64,000 bases of DNA. Origin: Saccopteryx bilineata. Lineage: Eukaryota; Chordata; Mammalia; Chiroptera; Emballonuridae. How positions within the stretch are numbered: the stretch's first letter is position 1; the number at the start of each line of letters is the position of its first letter. The notes below the pieces were generated by a model that made no database searches, was not told the DNA's origin, and was given only the letters and a program-made list of their open reading frames with translations. Shown here piece by piece: positions 53,946-64,000 of this stretch. The position numbers and the translations under genes are program-made. The DNA is taken from the NCBI RefSeq assembly GCF_036850765.1, contig NC_089493.1:268873034-268937033 (forward strand), written 5' to 3'.

Positions 53946-55499
53946 GTCCCCTTTGGAAGTAGGCAGGAACTAAAATTTAAATGTGCCACCTCTCCCAAGC
54001 AAACTTTCATGACTTCCCTGGTAATTATTTTCAAGGAATCTTGCATTTGCTGGCATTTCCAGATTCCTGCATGTCTCTTCCATCCCTGTCATCTGTTCCC
54101 AACTATCCCAGGAATACTTTAAACATAGGGAAAATAGGACTTTCCTAATGAGTTTGATAGAATTCTTACTTCAAGGTTATTAAAAAATAAGTTTTGTTAC
54201 AGAACCAGCATATCAACCAATGGCATATTTTCTAAGCAAACAGAACCTCAAATTTAGTTGTCCTTGACTTCACACAGAGGGGCTGGAGGTGTTCTTGGAT
54301 CCCAGCTCTTACCTCCTCCCACAGGTGTGAGCCTCAACTCGATCCTCCTGCAGACAGCTTTGTCATCTCAGGACATCCTCAGGAGGCATGCCTAGGTCTC
54401 TGGGCCACTCTGAAATCTGTGTTTCTTCGTAACCTTAACTGCAAGAAAGGGGGGAATTTTCACTTGTGCAACACTTGTTTTTCTTTTCTCTCATGTCTGC
54501 TTCTGTGTGCTCATTCTAGGAGGGGGATTGAGACAACTATCATCCCTTTTCAAGATATTTGCTAGGTAGAGTTTGGCTTCTAGCCTCTTTCACTCTTTCA
54601 TCTTTTCCCAGTAAGTCTTCTTATGAGATGCACACTTCTCCACAGAATTTCCTGGTGGGGGCAGCAGGTGTGGGGGATCTCAAGGTCATGACCCTAGATC
54701 TGGCTCCTCGCTAACCACTCAACTACACAACACTAAGCATGGGTGTCCAAATGCTTCATCTTTTCCCTGCAACTATCCACTTTCACCTCTGAAAGACAGT
54801 GCTAAAAGAGAAACAATTAGGTTAAGAGCAAGAGGACAGAATTTATAAGAGTCTTTCCTTGTATATATTTCTTGTTCCTTTTACTTAAGATATCGTTACC
54901 CATGATCTGTGCCTTGACACCCTCTGGGTATAGGAAAGCTCTGGGTAAAGGAATAAAATAGACATTTTGATGGATGTCTTCTTATTTTTCTGTCATTCGC
55001 TTAATAACATATCTTATTCCAAACCATAATAGCAAGTAGTTTTTAGATTGCATCTTGCAGGGGAGAAAATAAGTTAGAAATGGCCTTTGCTTTGCGTAAT
55101 CTTTTCTTTGGTATCATTTAGGAGGAAAGATATTCACAGATTTACCTGAGCTCCAGGGAGAAGGATGTCCTTGGATAGAATGTGAGGGTGGGAAGACTAA
55201 TTTGATTGTGGTTTATCTGATTGAAATGCAAATGTGGTCATTTCCTATTAAATAAGTTGACCCTGCAAATTCTATCCAGGTGCAACATTTTGTACTGACC
55301 TCAAAGATCTCTGATATTTTTCTTATTTATGGCCTTCCACTGTGAAGAGCCCTAAATTATTTAGAACTTTCAAATGATCGTGATGAAATATCTGTGGTCT
55401 TTCCTTCTGGTTTTCTATTTTCCTCCTTTTAGTCATTGGATCATCAGGCATCACTAAGATTATCAGGTGCAGTGGACTAGGTATGTTAAAGGGAATTGT
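53946..55499. other. No recognisable feature
   Basis: AT-rich to mixed DNA over 1.5 kb. No repeat, exon or RNA gene is recognised. Confidence 0.35.
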
Positions 55500-55790
55500 G
55501 ACACAGTCTTTGCATTCAAATCACTCACATCATAAGGTATGTGGGTATGCAGACAGATTTAATGATAGACACAGAAACCGGGTTACATAGAGCAGGTGCA
55601 TTAGAATACAACAAGTTCATAGAAACACAAGCGTTGGTGCATTAACTCTCGAGCTGTGTGTCCTGAAGGATGAGTAGGGTTTTCTAGGCAAACAGGGGTG
55701 GGCCAAGGACAGTTCAAGCAGAAGGAAAACAATATACAGTGGGACATGTCATCAGGGGTGACCACGCCCAGGGAAATGCCCATGCCTGCC
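55500..55790 (-). mobile_element. Possible L2 fragment, antisense
   Basis: GTCCTGAAGGATGAGTAGGG, TTTTCTAGGCAAACAGGGGT and AAGCAGAAGGAAAACAATAT resemble antisense L2 (GAAGGATGAGTAGG..CCAGGCAGAGG..GGAACAGC). Weak. Confidence 0.35.
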
Positions 55791-55877
55791 TGTGTGAATG
55801 CAAAGCAATGGAAATAGTACAAGAAAATAAGCAATAATTGGGGAGGAGAGATAGAAACTTTATTATGAATATAATAT

Positions 55878-56040
55878 ATTTAATAAGCACTTAGGGAGCA
55901 GCTACTGTATGTCCTATCCTGTATGCAAGCATCTTACTACCTATATGACTCTGTTGAGTCATCAAGACTGACTTTGAAGTCATGTATGGACCCCGGGCAG
56001 CAAACCCAGTCAGAAGTGAGTCTTAAGCTCATTTACTAGA
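55878..56040 (-). mobile_element. MIR fragment, antisense
   Basis: ATAAGCACTTAGGGAGCAGC, TACTGTATGTCCTATCCTGT and AGCAAACCCAGTCAGAAGTG suggest antisense MIR with an internal gap. Confidence 0.45.
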
Positions 56041-56099
56041 TACATATATGTCCCTAGCACTTACACAAGATGCTATCATGGGTGCCACATCCAGGCTGC

Positions 56100-56275
56100 T
56101 GAACACACTGGTTAAGAATGCAGTTTTAGTTGAATAGGTCAAATTCCAAGACCCCCAGTTAGGAGCCATGTGACCTTAGCAACTACTTCGATGGGTTATT
56201 ATGAGGGGTAACTGTGCTAACTTATTAAGCACCTACAAAATATCCTGGCATCTAGGAAATTGCTGTATATTTCCT
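56100..56275 (+). mobile_element. MIR SINE
   Basis: ACTGGTTAAGAATGCAGTTT, CATGTGACCTTAGCAACTAC, GTTATTATGAGGGGTAACTG and CCTGGCATCTAGGAAATTGC follow sense MIR order with internal deletions. Confidence 0.6.
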
Positions 56276-58314
56276 GTATATGTTAGTTAATGAAATAAAG
56301 TAGATTTTATTGGCTAGCTTATTAAGAAATGGTCCATGCCTTCAGGAGCTGAGACTAAGAATTAGCACCTGATTCTAAAGGAAAGTAGCTGTTCACAAAT
56401 CTTAGCAATAAAAACTGAGCTCTACTTCCAAATAAAATGCACTTGCTGAAATTACGGCTGCTACTGCAAGCTGTTCATTTGGGGAAACCGGTAAAAGTTG
56501 GTCCTCTCTGGGCTAATCTTTATTCGCAGCAATATAGCAATTCTGAGATTTGCTCTGAGTAAGAAAGAGATGATGAACAGAGGAAGTTTAATTTCATCTC
56601 TGGTCACAGACTATTTTCTGAATAAGGAGAACAGCAATTTGAAATGTCCTCAGTTTCAAATTCATCCTCTCTTTCTGCTCTACCTACTCACCCATCAGGT
56701 ATTGATGACAAACTTGGCGGGGTTTTTTTAGTTTAAGGTAAAACTGTTAACATGGAAGAAAAACCTGTTGGTATTTAGAGTTGCTCGTTCTTAGGTATCA
56801 TGTTAAGTATGTAATATTTTTAGAATTTAAAAAGCTCCCTTTTTTCTGTGACCTCTTAGGCCAAGTGCAAACAAACAAACAAAAAACTGACCGTTCTCAA
56901 TACGTACTTGCTCTCAAAAATAAAATTACAAAATCTGAAGATTTGCTGGAATCACATTTTCTGTTTGTCAGTGCAAAGGCCCGGCAGCGGAGGCTTTCAA
57001 TGATGCAACAGAAACAGCAGGAGAGGGGCAGGGTGTTCATTTCCTTGAACACGTACGGCTGATCAACAACCCTAAAATGAGGTTCCAGGACCCACTGCAG
57101 CCTCCTATTGGCACTGAGAAAGTCCCAGCCAGCCTCAGCCAGCACAATTCCCGAGGGTCCCGAGGAGACTGAGAACCTCTGCCGGTTTCTTCCGTCCCCG
57201 GGCAGGTGTCTGTCACCAGGTTTAGGGTGTGGGACATGTGCAGAAAGGGCATTGCAGTTTCATCTTCATCCCATCGGTTTGGGGCGAACAGAGCTGTCTT
57301 TTTTTATTGTTACATCAGCAATGGGAAGAGGTGAGGATAGTGATATCAAGAATAGGAGACACATTCCCATCACTGCATCCCTCTGAGATCGGGTCCTGAT
57401 TATGACTACCATCTTTCTTTGAAAGGAAAGTTTTCACCTTAGTGGCCAGAGACCCTCAACAGGTAGAATCTGAATATATACTCTAACCATAATCTGTTTG
57501 AGGTCATTACATTAAGAATATATTACATGCACTCTTTAACCCAAATTAAAAGAATCATTGGAGTTATAGCCAATAAACTTTGAACCTCAGCCTTCATACA
57601 GATTAGAGATTCTTACTTCCCTCTTGCCAGGAATAGTGCTTAACATCCCTGCCTCCTTCCCGTGAGCCCGCAAGGATGCCTTCTTGTAGCCCCGTCAGTT
57701 GTGAGTCCGGCAAAGCTGCCCTTTCGCGGGGCAATCCCTTACAACACACAGACGGACACAGCCCTGGACTAAAGGATACTGTTAAATATGATTTTGATTT
57801 AGTGGCTCTGATATTATCTTTTGTACCGTGCAAAGAAAAAATAGGCAGTAATGTTTTATCAGCGGCGACACGGTGAGCATATTGTACACTTCAATTAGAT
57901 TCCCTTTATCTAGCGTGTCCTCCGCCTTAAGTGAACATCTGCCTCATGTTTCTTCCGTCCCCAGGCGGGCGCACGCAGCCCGTGCTGAGGGTTCCAGGGT
58001 GCTTTATTAAACAGAAAATTAATGTGATGCTATTGTGGGACCTGGCAGCTTCTTGAGAGTTCAAGACTTTGTAGTATTTTATTATCGGAACCCAACTTGA
58101 GCTTCTGGGAACTGGCAACCGGAGGCTTTGCCCAGGGGAAAATGGGGTAACGCCCCCACAGGAAGCTGCAGCTGCAAGCACTAGAGGCTGAAGTAAGTGG
58201 TGGTGAGAGCCTCACCACACACCTGGCTTTTAGGGGCAGGAATCAAACCGGCCTTTTAATGTGGTGCATAAGCTGATGGGATTTGGGGGATTTGCATAAA
58301 TCCCATTTATTTAC
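56276..58314. other. No gene; candidate conserved block near 57600-57960
   Basis: 2 kb with no recognised transposon. 57660-57960 is repeat-free and mixes GC-rich and AT-rich words (TTAAATATGATTTTGATTTA, GATATTATCTTTTGTACC, CTTCAATTAGATTCCC). An (ACAA)n patch lies at 56868-56886. No exon supported. Confidence 0.3.
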
Positions 58315-58455
58315 TCAGTAAGTGTTTCAGTGAGCCCTTTCTGCACCAGGCACTGCAGGTCCCAGGGGGAGGGAACTGAGCTGTGCACCCGGCCTTCAAG
58401 GAGCTCACTGTCTAGTAAGGAGAAAAACAGGCAAGAAAAGAATTGTAACACCATA
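58315..58455 (-). mobile_element. L2-type fragment, antisense
   Basis: TGAGCCCTTTCTGCACCAGG, CACTGCAGGTCCCAGGGGGA, TTCAAGGAGCTCACTGTCTA and AGAAAAACAGGCAAGAAAAG match the antisense L2 3' order. Confidence 0.6.
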
Positions 58456-58479
58456 TGTGGCTGATGCTGTTATCATTTA

Positions 58480-58930
58480 TCCAATAGTCAATCCCTTCCC
58501 CTGTGTTTCTTGCTAACAGCTGCCAATTGTGTTGGAGATGATGATTATATGTCTAGCTCTATACTCATTTTATCAGCTTCCTTTGTAGCTAGGAACAGGC
58601 TAGTGACAGAATTCTGGACAGTAAATAGAAGCAAAATTCTACTGAAAGATTCTGGGATAGCTTTTGTTCTCTTGAACTAAAAGAACAAACACGGCCAGTG
58701 CTGCCCTAAATTCCATCTCTTGCATTAAAAAATGAAGGTGATGGCTGGTGCAGGAGCAACCATTTCGCAATCATGAGGTAATGAGCAAGGGAAGGAGAGA
58801 TAACAAAGCAAAGCATGGAAAAACACAAAAACAGAAAAGGACCAGCTTCCTGATGACAACGCTGAGAAGTTAGTATCAATTACCCTTAGTACCTGGATGT
58901 ATTGCTCAAGAGGAATAAAATAATTTTTTT
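58480..58930 (+). mobile_element. Probable old LTR-like repeat
   Basis: CTTCCTTTGTAGCTAGGAAC, AGGCTAGTGACAGAATTCTG, AAAGATTCTGGGATAGCTTT, TGTTCTCTTGAACTAAAAGA and GTGATGGCTGGTGCAGGAGC resemble the family at 13080 and 27860 in its upstream part. Confidence 0.45.
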
Positions 58931-59189
58931 GTTTAAACTATCATTCATCTAGCTTTCTGTTAATTGTATAGATATGCATATTCCCAACAGGTATGGCATA
59001 AGAGCTAAAGATGTATATGGGCTACTGAAGATGTATGTGAGTAACTATTATCTGGGTGGGTAAGGTCAAGGAAGGTCATTCACTCTTCTTCCTTGAGAGG
59101 ATATGCTGCTTCCCTGGAATGACATTTAGAAGAAGCTCCCGTGGAAGCACAGGAGTTCTGTGGGAAGGGGCGAGGGGGGTGTAGAGTGG

Positions 59190-59488
59190 TGAGGTGCAGA
59201 CTAGACTGTGGAGCCAGAACCTGAGAAGAGTGGGTAGCACGAAAAAGCGAGGCATGCTGGGGGAGCTGCAGTGGTTCAAGATGAACAGGTGTGGGTCTGG
59301 GGAAAGGAAAGGTGTTGAAGTGATGGCGTGTGAGGGTGAACATAAACAGGTGCTAGATTATAAAGGCTTTTGGAAATCAGATTAGGAAGCCCAGTAAAGG
59401 TTTTAAGCATGTGCGTGATGTGATGAGTTAGAAAGATAACTAGCTTTCTATTATAGTTATCTTTCTGTGATGGAAACATGCATGAGAG
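59190..59488 (-). mobile_element. Probable L2 fragment, antisense
   Basis: GATTATAAAGGCTTTTGGAA and AGGTTTTAAGCATGTGCGTG, preceded by purine-rich sequence, resemble antisense L2 (..GGCCTTGTAGGCC..TTTTGAGCAGAGGAGTGAC). The SINE at 59489 interrupts it; GGAGGATCACTTTAGATATA follows at 59765. Confidence 0.45.
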
Positions 59489-59720
59489 CCTGACCAGGCA
59501 GTGGTGCAGTGGACAGCGTGTTGACCTGGAATGCTGAGGACCCATGTTTGAAACCCCGAGTTTGCTGGCTTGAGTGCGGGCTCATCCCAGTTTGAGCACA
59601 GGCTCACCAACCTGAGTGCGGGGTTGCTGGCTTGAGCGTGGGATCATAGATATGACCTCATGCTTCTCATCTCTCTCCCTTCCTGTCTGCCCCTATCTAC
59701 CCCTTCCTCTGTCTCTCACT
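59489..59720 (+). mobile_element. Type A bat SINE, long form, diverged
   Basis: Head CCTGACCAGGCAGTGGTGCA, B-box relic GTTTGAAACC, internal GGCTTGAGTGCGGGCTCATC repeated units and the tail ATGCTTCTCATCTCTCTCCC. Flanks AACATGCATGAGAG (59475) and AACATGCAAGGGAAAGAG (59721) are probably a decayed duplication. Confidence 0.88.
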
Positions 59721-59859
59721 AACATGCAAGGGAAAGAGGCAGTAGGTCAGGAAGGCGGATTTAGGAGGATCACTTTAGATATAATTTAATAACTCTTCAG
59801 AACTATTTAAACCCTGGAGCGAATGAGCAGTTCTATAGTATGCAGGGGAGAAATAATAT

Positions 59860-60045
59860 TTGCATTTCAAGCCCGGCATATAGGCTATCTTATTTAACCT
59901 TTCTACAGCTTACCAGGTAAGGCATTATATCTCTATGAGGAAAGGAAGAGACTGAGTGTCAGGAGCTTAAGCAGTTGTCCAAGTTCGCACAACTACAGAG
60001 AGGAGGTCTGGTTCCCAGGACCACGTGGGTCTGGTGTGCCAGCTG
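59860..60045 (-). mobile_element. MIR SINE, antisense
   Basis: CTTATTTAACCTTTCTACAG, TATCTCTATGAGGAAAGGAA, GAGACTGAGTGTCAGGAGCT and AGTTGTCCAAGTTCGCACAA are in reverse-complement MIR order. Confidence 0.7.
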
Positions 60046-60379
60046 CATGACACCCCCACTCCTATAAGAAAAGGGTCTGTTTGCCTCCACCTGAATGGGG
60101 TGGGGCTATTGGAAGACTCTGCAACTGTGGATGCTAACCCCAGGGACCCAGAGGTCACAAACAGCAATCAGGAAGACATTCTCCTGGCCCTGGGGAACAT
60201 CTAGGAGAGGAGCCAGACCGATAGGCTGGTGCAGTAGAGGCATGAGTGCGCTCTGCTAAAAACAGGTCTGCAGGGAAGCCCCTCTCGATAAGAATTCCGT
60301 ATATCTGTGGGAACCAGGACCTTTGTCTTCAGTGTCCCCAAGATAGGTTACCTAAAGGCATTTTTTTTCCAATAAACCC
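60046..60379. other. No recognisable feature
   Basis: Nothing supported. Confidence 0.35.
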
Positions 60380-60515
60380 TTTTTGAGTAATTCCTCCTAG
60401 TTGCCAGGTACTGTTCTAAGCACCTTATGTACATTAGATATACATTAGCTCATTTAATCAACAACAACCTCACACGGGCAAACCTGCAAAGCAGGGTTTT
60501 TATTTTCCATGTTAA
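60380..60515 (-). mobile_element. MIR SINE, antisense
   Basis: CCTAGTTGCCAGGTACTGTT, CTAAGCACCTTATGTACATT, AGCTCATTTAATCAACAACA and ACCTCACACGGGCAAACCTG are in reverse-complement MIR order. Confidence 0.75.
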
Positions 60516-61349
60516 ACCATGTATAAGCTGCCAGTGTGGAGTGGTATCCACCGAGGGAAAGGGAGGGAGCCAGCCGCCACCTGCTCCCTGCTATTTAAAA
60601 CCTCTGCAACAGGGGCCGAAATATGTATTCCTTCAGGGCAGAGCCTCTGGAGAGAGGAGCACAGCAGCTGAGACAAGCTGACCGGGAGCTGCTGGAAGCA
60701 AAGGAAAACAACCAACATTCATCAGGACACATCATATGCCTGCGACGGAGCTGGGTCCTTTGAAAGCCCATACAAAATTGATTGCACATTAACAACCCCG
60801 GTGCTAATGCTATCAAGGGGGTTGTTTAATGGCATTACCCAGGAAGAATCCTGGCAGTTTTGTTCCTGCCCCAGCGAGGAAATCCATTTTCACTTAGAAT
60901 ATCAACCAGGAAGCTCCACAGCCAGTCAAATGGAATAAAGCAGGGATCCCATGGCCCCACCTGGGCTGAACACAGGTAGGTGAGAATTCTGATTGCTAAC
61001 AGTGCAGGATGATCATCAGATCAGTTCAAGGAGAGGCAGAGCTAATAGACTGAAGGATCCATTCCTAGAATGGTTGATAGGGGTCAGATCCAGAACGTTG
61101 AAGCACTAGGATGGCACCGGAACCAGCCAATTGGATTGGATGATGGCCGTGGGCACCCACCGTGGCTGGTGGGTGTTGGACAGCTGAATGTCTGCCTAGG
61201 TGACAAGCAAGGAGTCAATATAAGGTTAAGTATTTTAGCGGGAAGCCAAGTTTCCCAACAGTGGTACAATAAAGATCTAGTTCTTAGAGCAAACTTCAAA
61301 CAAGGGTTTAAATAAAGACTGAGCATCCTTGCTCTGCTTTATTTATTTC
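60516..61349. other. No gene; candidate conserved block near 60740-60860
   Basis: Repeat-free. 60768-60845 (AATTGATTGCACATTAACAA, GCTAATGCTATCAAGGGGGT, TTAATGGCATTACCC) has clustered homeodomain-like cores. Short frames lack recognisable domains. Confidence 0.3.
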
Positions 61350-61730
61350 ACGGTGCCCGTTAACTTATTCATGCAACCAGCAAGCATTTGTTGAGTACCT
61401 ATCCACTGAAAACCAGGCATGGCTGTAAGTGCCTACAATACAACTGAGAATGAAAACAGACAAAACTCCATACCTTCTCGAGTTGACATTCTAGTTTAGA
61501 GAAAGAGTCGTTCACCAAGGAAAGTAATAATTTAGTCAACTATGTTGGAAGGGCATCTATGCTATCCAGAATAAAATAGCGACAGGTGGATTGGGAATGC
61601 CAGGGGAGGGGCGGGGTCCAGTGGAAAGGTGCCTTAATGAAAACGAAGAGTGATGTGCAGCTATCTAGAAGAGCTTCTGTGCCAGGCATTGGAAACAGCC
61701 AGTTCACAGGCCCTCGGGGGAAAACAGTGT
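61350..61730 (-). mobile_element. L2 LINE fragment, antisense
   Basis: AAGCATTTGTTGAGTACCTA, CCAGGCATGGCTGTAAGTGC, CTCGAGTTGACATTCTAGTT, GAAGAGCTTCTGTGCCAGGC, ATTGGAAACAGCCAGTTCAC and AGGCCCTCGGGG follow the antisense L2 3' order over 380 bp. Confidence 0.65.
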
Positions 61731-61844
61731 TTGGGCTTGACTGGGGAAGAGAGAAACATCCAACCAAGCCAGGGAGGTGGGAACGAACGCCACAGAGCAT
61801 GGAGTCCTGGAATCTGGCATTGAGCTCAAGTCCAAGATCGCCGA

Positions 61845-62600
61845 AGTTTTGAGCAAGCGTTTCACCTTTCTGAGTCTCGCTTTACTCGTCTGCAGAATGG
61901 GAGTGTGGCAGCTCATCTCCCCCTTATCCATGGGGCACACGTTCCAAGAACCGCCCCCCCCATGGATGACAGAAATCATCAAGAGTACCAAACCCTATAT
62001 ATAGGATATTTTCCCCCTACACATAGATACCTATGACTGAGTATAATTTATACATCAGGAACTGTAATTAACAACAATTACTAATAACAAATTAGAACAA
62101 TTATAATAATGTGCTGTAATAAAAGTTGTTAATGCAATCTCTTTCTCGGAATATTTTCCTGTACTGTGCTCACCCTTCTTGTGGTGATAATGTGAGCTGA
62201 CACAGCGCCCGTGGGTCGAGACGAAGTGGATGACACAGGCATGGTGATGTAGCGATGGGCTACTTACTATCGCCCTTCTGATGGAGGAGCATCTGCTCTG
62301 GATGATCGCGGAGGATTGAGCCCGGACAATGTCGACGGTTGGCAGTCGAAAGTGAATGATGTTGACGGTTTGGATCCTCAAACGTTGAACTGTTTCTTTC
62401 TAGAAATTTCTCTGTAATATTTTCAGAACCACGGTTGACCATGGTAAACGAAACCACAGAAAGCAAAACCGCAGACAGAGGGAGAACAACTGTAGTGACT
62501 GCAGCTGCTTCTCAGGGTCTGGGAGGACTGAATGGGACTGAATGGGACGATATGTGTACAATGCTTAGAACGCTTGCACAGAGCACACGGTGAGCCCTGA
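61845..62600 (+). mobile_element. MIR SINE split by a Tigger transposon
   Basis: Before: TTGAGCAAGCGTTTCACCTT, TCTGAGTCTCGCTTTACTCG, TCTGCAGAATGGGAGTG. After, from about 62492: CTTCTCAGGGTCTGGGAGGA, CTGAATGGGACGATATGTGT, ACAATGCTTAGAACGCTTGC. Together one sense MIR interrupted at 'AATGGGA|..'. Confidence 0.6.
61912..62491 (-). mobile_element. MER2-like Tigger (TcMar) non-autonomous transposon
   Basis: TCCCCCTTATCCATGGGGCA, CGTTCCAAGAACCGCCCCCC, ACCAAACCCTATATATAGGA, ACATAGATACCTATGACTGA, GTAATAAAAGTTGTTAATGC, CTCACCCTTCTTGTGGTGAT and, at the far end, ACCACGGTTGACCATGGTAA, ACGAAACCACAGAAAGCAAA. This is the reverse orientation of the MER2-type element I remember. About 580 bp, no intact transposase. 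Confidence 0.85.
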
Positions 62601-62639
62601 GAAGTCAGCCCCACCCTAAGCCCTTCCCGCGGCATCTAA

Positions 62640-62765
62640 CCCCGCATTTGCACTTACAAGGTTGCTTGTCTCCCCCCACTACCTGAGGGACAGGGGCTAT
62701 GTCCTATTAATTTTAAATCTCCAGACCCTCCATTCAGACTTGCGTTGAGTAAGACCTTGGTGCGG
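62640..62765 (+). mobile_element. L2 LINE 3' tail
   Basis: CCACTACCTGAGGGACAGGG, GCTATGTCCTATTAATTTTA and AATCTCCAGACCCTCCATTC resemble a diverged L2 end. Confidence 0.4.
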
Positions 62766-64000
62766 AGTTGTGGAATAGAGGCTTGTCCATGTCCCAGCAG
62801 CTAGAATAGCAGATAGAATTATAACTCCAGGACCTAATAATGCAAGTGATTGGCTGTGGCACGGAGCAGTATAAACATTCTCTAATGTTGGGATTCGTGT
62901 CAGGCATCGCCAGCAGTCAGGCTTCAGAGGCAGAGGAAACGCAGCCAGGGATGTGGAATAACTACAGAAACAGACTCTGACGCAAGGAGTATCCCGTTAC
63001 TCAAGCCCGCTGGGCCCCTTGAGGCTTTTGGACAGAGGGATGGTTTGTCCGCGGTCAGGTCGCCATCCATAAAGCAAGAGAAGCCGAAGGCTCTGACCTG
63101 AAAAGTGCTGCCTCCTCCCTCTGCAAGTGCCCCCCCCCAGCTGACCCTCAGGGCCAAGCTGCCCAGTGTGACTTCCGACAGCTTCTCACTGCACAGAGAT
63201 GGGCGGTGACGGGCTGGAACTCATCTCATGCCTCATTCGTGGGAGCTCTCTGTTTCCAGTGACAAAAACAGGCACAGTGTTTTCCTGAAAGCCTAAATTT
63301 GGGCTTTTCGGGTATCTCTGTCCTCACATAGACTGGGGACAACTGGGCTTGTGTGTTAGATGAACAAAACAGGAAGAAGAACTAAGGAAAATCTATACTC
63401 GGTGGGAGGCTGGCCCATGCTCGTGACCCTGAGACGGTGTCTGCACAGCCCCAGCACTAGGCTGTGGCTGAAGTCACCTCAGGGTCTGTCATTAATTCGA
63501 GCCTCTCCCACAGCCAGTTTCAGTCCAGCTCCTTGATTTAATTCCACCCCCACGTACAATAGGAAGTGTGCATTCTCCTCTACCTGAGGAATCTTAAGCT
63601 GATAGACCTGTAATTTCCTCCACCACACGCACTCTCATTCTTGCATATGGATGCCGCGTTTAGTTTATTTTCTCATTTTCCATCCTTCTGGTCCTGTGCT
63701 CACCACCTTCTCCCCATAATAATTTCTATAACCCTGTCCCCATAATAATTTCCATCGGCACGCACATACACGCTGCCTTTCCTCCCTCTCCGCCTTCACC
63801 CTGAGAGTGAGCAACACGCACCTGAGCCCCCGAGCCCCCTTTACACCTGTCACAGGGATGGGGAGAGGTCTGAGCTCCAGTCTTCCATTGGAGGCCACAT
63901 GGCCAGGAATGGCCAGAGGTCGGTGATAAGGAACGGAGCTGTGACCATTTCAAGGTCTGGAGTGCTGAGGGTGCACGTGGAGACCGGAGACAGGCACGCA
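62766..64000. other. No recognisable feature
   Basis: Moderately GC-rich, repeat-poor DNA up to the window edge. Several short antisense frames near 62924-63157 and 63665-63953 have no recognised domain and no convincing splice sites. Confidence 0.35.

Overview
This window is vertebrate, mammalian nuclear DNA and almost certainly comes from a bat (Chiroptera). The main evidence is two abundant tRNA-derived SINE types. One (type A here) has a 'GCCTGACCTG..GTGGCGCAGTGG' head. The other (type B) has a 'CCTGGCCGGTTGGCTCAG' head and a body of about 390 bp. I know both from bat genomes (Ves-like SINEs). Short non-autonomous hAT transposons, which are typical of bats, sit beside them. The background is ordinary placental-mammal repeat DNA: MIR, L2, old and middle-aged L1, MaLR/MLT1 LTRs and a MER2-type Tigger. 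The bat family cannot be fixed by eye.

I found no convincing protein-coding exon, CpG island or functional RNA gene. The longest open frames are read-throughs of type B SINE bodies or of simple repeats. The window looks like intergenic or deep intronic sequence. The one recognisable RNA-gene relative is a 3'-truncated 7SK snRNA retropseudogene at 50459-50695 with an 18-bp target-site duplication.

Layout. 0-13 kb: a chimeric type A SINE, L2/MIR remnants, MLT1 LTRs (one split by a type B SINE), a deleted hAT copy, and a 75-bp dispersed direct repeat flanking the 9-10 kb region. 13-24 kb: LTR-like repeats, MIRs, a candidate solo LTR at 18.3 kb, a hAT element carrying a nested SINE at 21.1-21.9 kb, and a (GGAT)n array. 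24-38 kb: mostly unremarkable sequence, then AT-rich L1 3' ends (27.2, 32.4, 33.6-35.1 and 37.3-38.4 kb) hit by SINEs and by a hAT. 38-48 kb: one MIR inside another, hAT copies at 40.8 and 46.8 kb, a SINE inside a SINE at 44.2-44.8 kb, and an L1 split by a SINE with a long (GAA)n/(GAAA)n tail. 48-64 kb: the 7SK pseudogene, a long L2-like tract, LTR-like elements, a (GGAA)n array, a MIR split by a Tigger, and several repeat-free blocks that could be conserved non-coding DNA.

Nothing here works as a gene system. The value of the window is its transposon stratigraphy. Nested insertions order the families as MIR/L2, then Tigger, MLT1 and L1, then hAT and bat SINEs. Family names come from recall of consensus sequences, not from a database search, and boundaries of old repeats are approximate.
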